5,180 nt of DNA from Methanomassiliicoccaceae archaeon. GTDB taxonomy: Archaea; Thermoplasmatota; Thermoplasmata; Methanomassiliicoccales; Methanomethylophilaceae. Every line of letters begins with the position of its first letter. The first letter of the stretch is position 1. Made by a program: the position numbers and the translations under genes. Shown piece after piece: positions 1-4,592 of this stretch. The notes beneath the pieces are model-generated. The model was not told the DNA's origin. It saw nothing but the letters and a program-made list of their open reading frames with translations, and made no database searches. The stretch covers positions 1 to 5,180 of the forward strand of contig WRNL01000059.1 in the NCBI GenBank assembly GCA_009776625.1, given 5' to 3'.

Positions 1-1
1 G

Positions 2-18
2 GGGGCGCTGAGCGCCCC
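2..18. terminator. Palindromic hairpin downstream of the membrane-protein gene
   Basis: A perfect inverted repeat, GGGGCGCT-G-AGCGCCCC, lies five bases beyond the TGA stop of the minus-strand membrane-protein gene. The eight-base arms surround a single central base, so the folded form would have a slightly shorter stem and a small loop. No T run follows within the window, and archaeal termination usually depends on T-rich tracts. A role in 3'-end formation or transcript stability is therefore an inference. The left neighbour cannot be seen because the window ends here. Confidence 0.4.
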
Positions 19-22
19 GCCG

Positions 23-586
23 TCAGCTGCCGCCGGTCACGAAATCGTACAGCGACCCGTACCCGGTGAGCATGAGGATCGACTCGATTATGCACCCGAG
101 CGCCAGCAACAGCAGGAGGGGCCACCAGTTGAATATCTTCCCGAACAGCTTGACTATGCTCTCCGCGAAATGCAGGATCATGTACGCCACCGCGCCGACG
201 AGGAACGCCGCTATTATCCTCGGCCAGCCGGAGGCCAGGACGTCCAGAAGCGTGCCGGCCAGCCCGCCCAGCAACACGTAGACGAGCGCCATCACCAGGA
301 GCGCCCCGATGACCGCGAAGTGGACCTCGCGGAACGGCCTTATCACGAGGGTGAACCCGGTGACCGCTATCAGGACGGCGGCGAAGAGGTTCCACTCCGT
401 GTAGGAGGACACGCTCATCGCGACCATCAGGATGCCGAAGACCACCCCGAGCGCCATGAAGAGCTTGTATTTATTCGAGTGCTTGTCCTTGAGGTAGCAG
501 TACACGATCAGCAGCGCGATCAGCCCGCCCACAAGGAGGATTGCCTCGGGCGCGTGCTCCGAGACGATTTCGCCTATGTCAGCCAT
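23..586 (-). CDS. Six-helix integral membrane protein, function unknown
   Basis: This encodes 187 residues, almost wholly hydrophobic, with about six predicted membrane segments near residues 14-32, 41-61, 66-82, 88-110, 122-142 and 155-173. A short charged loop (KDKHSNKYK, about 33-41) separates the first two, and IRPFRE sits around 82-87. No catalytic or metal-binding motif is visible and no cleavable signal peptide is evident, so the first helix probably acts as an anchor. The length and helix count are loosely like the HdeD/DUF308 membrane family, but the resemblance is too weak to name it. The ATG at 586 is supported by a TATA-like box centred 25 bases upstream, which suggests a leaderless transcript separate from the chelatase genes, even though the gene lies 60 bases downstream of the D subunit on the same strand. 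Any role in metal or tetrapyrrole transport would rest only on proximity. Confidence 0.85.
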   Translation of the reverse strand: MADIGEIVSEHAPEAILLVGGLIALLIVYCYLKDKHSNKYKLFMALGVVFGILMVAMSVSSYTEWNLFAAVLIAVTGFTLVIRPFREVHFAVIGALLVMALVYVLLGGLAGTLLDVLASGWPRIIAAFLVGAVAYMILHFAESIVKLFGKIFNWWPLLLLLALGCIIESILMLTGYGSLYDFVTGGS

Positions 587-605
587 GCCGGGTGATGCGG
601 GTCGG

Positions 606-616
606 ACATTATAACC
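606..616 (-). promoter_or_regulatory. TATA box for the membrane-protein gene
   Basis: On the minus strand the sequence GGTTATAATGT contains TTATAAT, centred near 611 and 25 bases upstream of the ATG at 586, in otherwise GC-rich DNA. The spacing matches an archaeal TATA box serving a transcript that begins at or next to the start codon. It argues that this gene is transcribed independently of the chelatase D gene. Confidence 0.6.
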
Positions 617-625
617 TTGACCCCT

Positions 626-639
626 GGGGCGGCCGCCCC
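626..639. terminator. Perfect 14-base GC palindrome after the chelatase D gene
   Basis: GGGGCGGCCGCCCC is a perfect palindrome seven bases beyond the TGA stop (647-649) of the D-subunit gene and upstream of the next promoter. As RNA it could fold to a five-base-pair stem with a GGCC loop. Its place between a stop codon and a new promoter suggests a transcript boundary. On the minus strand a moderately AT-rich stretch (GGTTATAATG) follows it, which is also the next TATA box. Function is inferred. Confidence 0.4.
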
Positions 640-646
640 GCCGGCG

Positions 647-2503
647 TCAGGCGTACTGGAGGTCCTCCAGCCTGATGTACCTGCCCCCCAGCATCCTTGC
701 GAGGTTCAGCGCGTGGTTTATCTTGCCGGGGATCAGGCTGGAGTCCACGACTATCCACTCCGTGCGCGGTATCCTCATCACGGCGGCCACCTTCTTGATC
801 TCGATGGTCGCGTCCCTCCCCCTCTGGACCGGGTACGTCGCCTCGCCGTCGGTTATGAGGATGACGTAGCACCTCTCCTCGGTGTTCTTCCGGACGTAGT
901 TGGTCATGTACTCCCTTATGAGCATCAGCGCCGGGCCGAGGGGGGTCCCGTCGCCCGTCACCGTGTTCTCCAGGATCTCGCATATGCCCTCGACCGAGCG
1001 GGTGAAGGGCACGGATATCCTCACCTCCCCCGTCCTGAAGGTCAGGAGCGCGACCTTGTCCCTCTGGACGTAGCCGTCCATGAGCATCGCCTTCACGCCG
1101 TTCTTTATGTCCTGCATCATCCCGCTCTTGACGAGGGAGCCGCTGACGTCCACCGCGAACAGGAACGAGCAGGAGTCCTTCTTGATCCTTATCTTGTCCC
1201 TTATGTCCTGCGGCTCGATGTTGATGCTCAGCCCCTTGCTCCCCCTTGACCGCTGGTACGGCGCGGCGGCGCGAACAGTCGCGTCGAACGCCGGATCCAC
1301 AGACCTCCCGTCCGGTATCCTGAACCTGCGGTACCTGCCGGTCCGCTTGTCGGTCGTCATGTTCTTCCTCCTCCCGGCCTTCCCGGCTATCCTGTGCAGG
1401 CGGACGGCCTCGATGCTGTCCATGTCGTCCAGCCTGTCCTTGACCGAGCCCGTTATCTCGGCCACCGTGCCGAGGTTCTCCTTGACCTCCGACGTCCCGT
1501 CGTTGACGTACTCCTCCTTGTCCGGGTCCTCCTCCGCCCCTTCAGGCTCCTCCGGCACGGCGGCGGCCTGCGCCCCCTCGTCGGGGGGCGCCTCGGCAGG
1601 GGCGTCGCCCGTCAGCGGCTGGGCTACAGGAGCCGCCTTTGGGGACGCCCCCCTCCTGTGGAGCAGGCAGAGTATGGCGGCGTCCTTTATGTCCGCGTCG
1701 GAGACCTCGCCCCGCCCGCCGAGGGCGGCGAGGGCCTTCGCCACCTTGGCCACGGAGATGTCGGCGCGGTGCCCCTTGACGTCGAGGTCGAGGCACACCT
1801 GGGATATCTTCTCTATGTCAGAGCGCGTGATCCTCGTGCCCCCCAGGGCGCCCCTCGCGCGGGATATGCGTTCCAGCGCCTCGGAGCCGGCCCCCGACCG
1901 CGCCTCGGCGAACCCCTCGGGGTCTGCGTCGAACTCCAGGTTGGAAGCCGCGATCCTCGCCCTGTCCCCTGCGTCGCCCGCGGTGAAGGACTGGACGCAG
2001 ATGTCGAACCTGTCGGCTATGCTGTCAGGGAGCGGCTGCTCGGCGGGGTCCATGGTCGCTATCACCGTCGTGCGGAGGCCGTACTCGGCGGATATGCCCT
2101 CCCTCTCGACGACCACCTTCTGCGACTCCACGCAGTCCATTATCGAGCTGACCGTCCTCGCGTCGAAAAGGTTGATGTTGTCTATGTACAGTATGTTCCC
2201 GTCCGCCCTCTGCAGGATCCCGTCCTTTATGGCGGCCCTGCCGAACCTGATGGCGTCCTCTATGTCCAGCCCGCCGAACAGCTGCTCGTCCGTCACGTTC
2301 TGCGGCACGTTCACTATCTCCCTGTCCGGGAGCATGCCGACGAAGGACCTCACGATGACGCTCTTCGCGGTCCCGGTCGGCCCCTTTATCAGCATCCCCA
2401 GGAGGCCGTCGTCCGCCGCCACGCACTCGAGCGCCCTCTTGGCGTCCCCCATGCCCTCCACGGCGGAGTAGGGGAGGCTGCGCCTCAGAAGTCCTGGAGG
2501 CAT
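647..2503 (-). CDS. Chelatase subunit D (BchD/ChlD type): AAA+ plus VWA domain
   Basis: This encodes 618 residues, a normal length for the D subunit of magnesium/cobalt chelatases, which forms a ring docking on the I-subunit ring and links it to the large tetrapyrrole-binding subunit. An AAA+ domain spans about residues 10-285, with Walker A GPTGTAKS at 41-48, an arginine-finger region IADRFD at 162-167 and the sensor-2 motif GHRADI at 244-249. Walker B reads ILYIDN (104-109), with Asn109 where the catalytic Glu is expected. The sensor-1 region reads ATMDP (149-153) rather than the usual MNP. An Ala/Pro/Glu/Asp-rich linker covers about 285-335. The typical FDATVRAAAPYQ segment (406-417) precedes a C-terminal VWA domain whose MIDAS site can be read as DVSGS (452-456), Thr520 and TDGE (551-554). 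The start overlaps the I gene by 19 bases with only a weak AAGGA immediately upstream, so translation is probably coupled. The metal is not determined; a cobalt or other tetrapyrrole chelatase is plausible. Confidence 0.92.
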   Translation of the reverse strand: MPPGLLRRSLPYSAVEGMGDAKRALECVAADDGLLGMLIKGPTGTAKSVIVRSFVGMLPDREIVNVPQNVTDEQLFGGLDIEDAIRFGRAAIKDGILQRADGNILYIDNINLFDARTVSSIMDCVESQKVVVEREGISAEYGLRTTVIATMDPAEQPLPDSIADRFDICVQSFTAGDAGDRARIAASNLEFDADPEGFAEARSGAGSEALERISRARGALGGTRITRSDIEKISQVCLDLDVKGHRADISVAKVAKALAALGGRGEVSDADIKDAAILCLLHRRGASPKAAPVAQPLTGDAPAEAPPDEGAQAAAVPEEPEGAEEDPDKEEYVNDGTSEVKENLGTVAEITGSVKDRLDDMDSIEAVRLHRIAGKAGRRKNMTTDKRTGRYRRFRIPDGRSVDPAFDATVRAAAPYQRSRGSKGLSINIEPQDIRDKIRIKKDSCSFLFAVDVSGSLVKSGMMQDIKNGVKAMLMDGYVQRDKVALLTFRTGEVRISVPFTRSVEGICEILENTVTGDGTPLGPALMLIREYMTNYVRKNTEERCYVILITDGEATYPVQRGRDATIEIKKVAAVMRIPRTEWIVVDSSLIPGKINHALNLARMLGGRYIRLEDLQYA

Positions 2504-3519
2504 ATCCTTAGTTCCCCGATGTCGAACTTGGAGTCCTCGAAGGGCTTCCTCTTTATGCGGTGCGTCAGGACCATGGGCGCGACGGCGGCTATGTCCTCCT
2601 TGTCCGCCCCCTCCCTGCCGTCCAGTGCCGCATGCGCCCTGGCCGCCCTCACCATGGTTATGTCGGCACGGTGGCCCTCCATCTCGAAGTACAGGGCGAC
2701 GTGGGACGCCAGGGCTATGGTCTCCTTGTCGGGGGAGGTGCGGGACAGTATCCCCCTCGCCTCCAGCACGCTGTCCCTTATCCGCCGGGTCTCGTCGGCG
2801 AACGCCTCCGTGAACCCTTCCGGGTCCGCGTCGAAGGCCAGCCTCCTCTCCACTATGTCGGCCCTCGTCCGCAGGTCTCTCTCGCCGCGTATCTCCACGC
2901 AGAGGCCGAACCTGTCGAGGAGCTGCGGCCTGATGTCTCCCTCCTCCGGGTTCATGGACCCCACCAGTATGAACCTGGACGGGTGCTCGAATGATATCCC
3001 CTCCCTCTCCACGTAGTTCACGCCCATGGCCGCCGCGTCCAGCAGGAGGTCCACCATGTGGTCCTCGAGGAGGTTGACCTCGTCCACATAGAGGAGGTTC
3101 CCGTTGGCCTGCGCCAGCACGCCCGGCTCGAACTTCTTCTTCCCGGTCTGCAGCACGTGCTCTATGTCCAGGGTCCCGGCTATCCTGTCCTCGGTGGCGC
3201 TGAGCGGCAGCTCGACCACGCGCATCGGCGACCTCTCGCGCTCCAGCTCCGCCCCGGACGCCGCCGCCTCGGCGCAGTTCTGGCAGAGCCCCCCGCGGCG
3301 CCTCGGGTCGCAGTGGTACGCGCAGCCCCTCACGTGCTCGACCTCCGGGAGGACCTGGGCGAGGGACCTCACGGTGGTGGATTTCGCCGTCCCTTTCTCC
3401 CCTTTGATGAGGACCCCCCCGACGCCGGGGTCGGCCACGTTGAGCAGCAGGGCGGCCTTCATCTGCTCCTGGCCGACGATCGCGGCGAAGGGGAACAGAA
3501 GCTGTTTCTCTTTTGACAT
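2485..3519 (-). CDS. Chelatase subunit I (BchI/ChlI type) AAA+ ATPase
   Basis: This encodes 344 residues, the usual size of the ATPase subunit of magnesium/cobalt chelatases, which powers metal insertion into a tetrapyrrole held by a separate large subunit in the cytoplasm. The visible motifs are FAAIVGQEQMKAAL near the N-terminus (11-24), Walker A GEKGTAKST (40-48), Walker B LLYVDEVNLL (142-151, with Asp146 and Glu147), sensor 1 GSMNPEEG (187-194), arginine finger LLDRFG (200-205) and sensor 2 GHRADI (282-287). All catalytic positions are intact. A four-cysteine group (Cys66, Cys70, Cys79, Cys82) follows Walker A and may bind zinc; similar clusters occur in related archaeal and bacterial homologues as far as I recall. 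The ATG at 3519 is the only sensible start: an in-frame stop lies at 3544-3546, and a TATA-like box sits about 27 bases upstream. The gene heads a unit with the D subunit, whose start it overlaps. No BchH/CobN-type partner is in the window, so the metal remains unassigned. Confidence 0.93.
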   Translation of the reverse strand: MSKEKQLLFPFAAIVGQEQMKAALLLNVADPGVGGVLIKGEKGTAKSTTVRSLAQVLPEVEHVRGCAYHCDPRRRGGLCQNCAEAAASGAELERERSPMRVVELPLSATEDRIAGTLDIEHVLQTGKKKFEPGVLAQANGNLLYVDEVNLLEDHMVDLLLDAAAMGVNYVEREGISFEHPSRFILVGSMNPEEGDIRPQLLDRFGLCVEIRGERDLRTRADIVERRLAFDADPEGFTEAFADETRRIRDSVLEARGILSRTSPDKETIALASHVALYFEMEGHRADITMVRAARAHAALDGREGADKEDIAAVAPMVLTHRIKRKPFEDSKFDIGELRICLQDF

Positions 3520-3540
3520 GAGGGTGTCGTATGCGTTCGA

Positions 3541-3552
3541 TGATTAATTAGT
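3541..3552 (-). promoter_or_regulatory. TATA box for the chelatase I-D operon
   Basis: The minus strand reads ACTAATTAATCA here, the most AT-rich patch of the divergent intergenic region, with its centre about 27 bases upstream of the I-subunit ATG at 3519. The interval between box and ATG holds no Shine-Dalgarno sequence, so the transcript is probably leaderless. GGGGAA directly upstream could be the B-recognition element. Confidence 0.6.
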
Positions 3553-3571
3553 TCCCCTGTTACGCCTACAT

Positions 3572-3598
3572 ACTTTCGGCACTTTCGGTCACTTTCGG
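3572..3598. repeat. Three direct repeats of ACTTTCGG, operator-like
   Basis: ACTTTCGG occurs at 3572-3579, 3581-3588 and 3591-3598, with start-to-start spacings of 9 and 10 bases, so the copies face roughly the same side of the helix. An inverted partial copy, CCGAAA, lies at 3625-3630, just after the TATA-like box of the plus-strand gene. The array sits about 20 bases upstream of that box and about 20 bases upstream of the chelatase box, so a bound regulator could act on both divergent promoters. No regulator is identified, and function is inferred from arrangement alone. Confidence 0.55.
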
Positions 3599-3616
3599 CG
3601 ACCTCCCCCCGGACCG

Positions 3617-3624
3617 CTTAAGTA
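3617..3624 (+). promoter_or_regulatory. TATA-like box for the cysteine-cluster gene
   Basis: CTTAAGTA is the only AT-rich octamer between the repeat array and the plus-strand gene. Its centre near 3621 would place transcription start at about 3645-3650. That is downstream of the first in-frame ATG (3639) and about ten bases upstream of the second (3657), which favours the second as the start codon. It is a weaker match to a TATA box than those of the neighbouring genes. Confidence 0.4.
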
Positions 3625-3656
3625 CCGAAACGGCAGGTATGAGTCATGGCGAGCGC

Positions 3657-4064
3657 ATGGCGGAGGAGAATCATGCGGGTTTCGACCCCCTTCAGGGGGC
3701 CGACCCCCCCGACTACTACGAGTTCATAGGGATAGACTGGTGCGAACAGTGCAGGCGGGAGACCTGCTCATGCCCTAGGTACGTCAGGTCGCAGATGGGG
3801 ACGGTGCTGTGGATGCACGAGGACATGGGAGCCATGATGGTGGCGGCCGAGGACGGCTCCCAGCCCTGGGAGATGGTCGGGCGGTGCTACCACGAGATAG
3901 ACCCTGAGAGCGGCGTCGACTACGTCTACCAGCTGATGGAGTACATGACGGGGCCGCAGCACGGCTGCGTCTTCCAGGTGAGGAGGGTCGGCGACCGTTA
4001 CACCCTGCCCGACGAGAACGGGCGCATGAGGGGCATGGGGTGGAAGCCCAGGATAACGTATTAA
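3657..4064 (+). CDS. Unknown protein with a CX2C-X4-CXC cysteine cluster
   Basis: I do not recognise this gene. From the ATG at 3657 it encodes 135 residues; an in-frame ATG at 3639 would add six (MSHGER). The later start is preferred because the TATA-like box lies only 18 bases from 3639, too close for a transcript that contains that codon. A compact cluster, WCEQCRRETCSCP, near residues 28-40 (Cys29, 32, 37, 39) could bind zinc or another metal, and two further cysteines stand alone at 77 and 104. The remainder is mixed polar with many methionines and aromatics (WMHEDMGAMM, YVYQLMEYM), no membrane segment and no signal peptide, so it is probably a small cytoplasmic protein. It is transcribed away from the chelatase genes across the ACTTTCGG array, which allows but does not prove shared control or a metal-related job. 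Its TAA stop forms part of the next gene's TATA box. Confidence 0.8.
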   Translation: MAEENHAGFDPLQGADPPDYYEFIGIDWCEQCRRETCSCPRYVRSQMGTVLWMHEDMGAMMVAAEDGSQPWEMVGRCYHEIDPESGVDYVYQLMEYMTGPQHGCVFQVRRVGDRYTLPDENGRMRGMGWKPRITY

Positions 4065-4067
4065 TCA
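4059..4067 (+). promoter_or_regulatory. TATA box overlapping the preceding stop codon
   Basis: TATTAATCA covers the last Tyr codon and TAA stop of the cysteine-cluster gene. Its centre is about 26 bases before the ATG at 4089, the expected spacing for a leaderless archaeal promoter. The winged-helix gene can therefore be transcribed separately from its close upstream neighbour. Confidence 0.55.
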
Positions 4068-4088
4068 TTGGATGTCTATGCCAACCCC

Positions 4089-4271
4089 ATGGCAGTCAAA
4101 GACGACATCCTGAGCGTGATGAACAAGAGCGGGAAGCCGATGAGCCCCGGGGAGATAGAGAAGGCGGTCGGGGCCGGCAAGGCGGATTTCGAGAAGGCCT
4201 TCAAAGAGCTGAAGGCGGAGGGGGCGGTGGTCTCCCCGATCCGGTGCAAATGGGAGCCTGCGAAGGGGTGA
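4089..4271 (+). CDS. Small winged-helix DNA-binding protein
   Basis: This encodes 60 residues, enough for one winged-helix fold. Helix 1 spans about 3-13 (KDDILSVMNKS). Helix 2 follows the PMSPGEIEKAVG turn (about 18-28), a typical start to a helix-turn-helix. A recognition helix lies at about 31-44 (KADFEKAFKELKAE), and a short wing ends in VVSPIRCKWEP (48-57). Small archaeal proteins with a similar SPxRC wing are known to me from methanogens and are usually annotated as transcriptional regulators or hypothetical proteins. The start is the ATG at 4089. An in-frame TTG at 4068 would add seven residues, but it lies next to the TATA box and would precede the expected transcription start. There is no effector domain, so it probably acts as a dimer or as an accessory DNA-binding protein. 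It is a candidate, but only by proximity, for control of the nearby promoters. Confidence 0.8.
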   Translation: MAVKDDILSVMNKSGKPMSPGEIEKAVGAGKADFEKAFKELKAEGAVVSPIRCKWEPAKG

Positions 4272-4315
4272 CCCGGCCCGCCCGCGAGGGCTACGTGGCT
4301 AACTGTACGCCGTGC

Positions 4316-4324
4316 CTTTATTAA
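4316..4324 (+). promoter_or_regulatory. TATA box for the 68-residue gene
   Basis: CTTTATTAA is a good archaeal TATA box in GC-rich surroundings, centred about 28 bases before the ATG at 4348. The spacing supports a leaderless transcript. It also excludes the longer in-frame GTG start at 4312, which would place the box inside the coding region. Confidence 0.65.
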
Positions 4325-4347
4325 CCAACGGCGGCAGTCTATACCCC

Positions 4348-4554
4348 ATGCCTACTGAAGATTTTGATGATTACGAGGGTACGCCAGAGTTCAAACAGTT
4401 TGAGGTCCTGTCCGTCATCAGGGACCTCCTTGTGGTCTGCAAGCAGATGATGCTCAGGGACCACGGGACGGAGCCCGTGTTCTTGGACGAGATACTGGAG
4501 ATAGTGGAGGACAGGGCCGAGCGGCTCTGCCGCTCGATATTCGGGGGGGAGTGA
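4348..4554 (+). CDS. 68-residue acidic protein, unknown function
   Basis: I do not recognise this gene. The protein starts with an acidic stretch (MPTEDFDDYEG), followed by two likely amphipathic helices at about 15-37 (FKQFEVLSVIRDLLVVCKQM) and about 43-63 (PVFLDEILEIVEDRAERL). This looks like a small helical hairpin that could dimerise or bind a partner. Two cysteines (31 and 61) are far apart and form no motif. There is no membrane segment or signal peptide. The ATG at 4348 follows the TATA box at the expected distance and is preceded by CCCC, much like the winged-helix gene. The first 60 or so bases are noticeably richer in A and T than the rest, a pattern often seen at translation starts. 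It converges with the minus-strand gene at 4593, with a hairpin between. That it is a real gene is supported by the promoter spacing and plausible composition, not by homology. Confidence 0.7.
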   Translation: MPTEDFDDYEGTPEFKQFEVLSVIRDLLVVCKQMMLRDHGTEPVFLDEILEIVEDRAERLCRSIFGGE

Positions 4555-4556
4555 GA

Positions 4557-4583
4557 GCCGGCACGCCCCGTGGGGCGGCCGGC
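4557..4583. terminator. GC-rich hairpin between convergent genes
   Basis: GCCGGC (4557-4562), a single bulged A, CGCCCC (4564-4569), a two-base turn, then GGGGCG (4572-4577) and GCCGGC (4578-4583) form a near-perfect inverted repeat of twelve paired positions. It fills most of the 38 bases between the stop codons of two convergent genes, where a bidirectional terminator or transcript-end structure is expected. No T tract follows on either strand, so classic intrinsic termination is not shown. Confidence 0.5.
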
Positions 4584-4592
4584 GGGCGCCGC

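Noticed and set aside
1080..2471. Long plus-strand open frame (463 codons) opposite the D-subunit gene
   Set aside because: It is an antisense shadow created by GC-rich codons. The serine-rich, low-complexity translation has no motif, while the minus strand encodes clear AAA+ and VWA domains.
1900..2840. The shared phrase FDADPEGF in both chelatase subunits as a sign of recent gene conversion
   Set aside because: The two DNA copies differ at several third codon positions, so ancient duplication and selection on the protein explain the match.
1394..3016. Plus-strand open frame of 540 codons across the junction of the two chelatase genes
   Set aside because: Its translation is rich in Arg, Val, Leu and His with no domain, and it runs antisense to two well-supported genes.
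4068..4088. TTG start adding seven residues to the winged-helix protein
   Set aside because: It lies right beside the TATA box, before the expected transcription start, and the ATG at 4089 begins the conserved-looking fold.
4312..4347. Longer GTG start for the 68-residue gene
   Set aside because: It would put the TATA box CTTTATTAA inside the coding region, and the ATG at 4348 has the expected promoter spacing.
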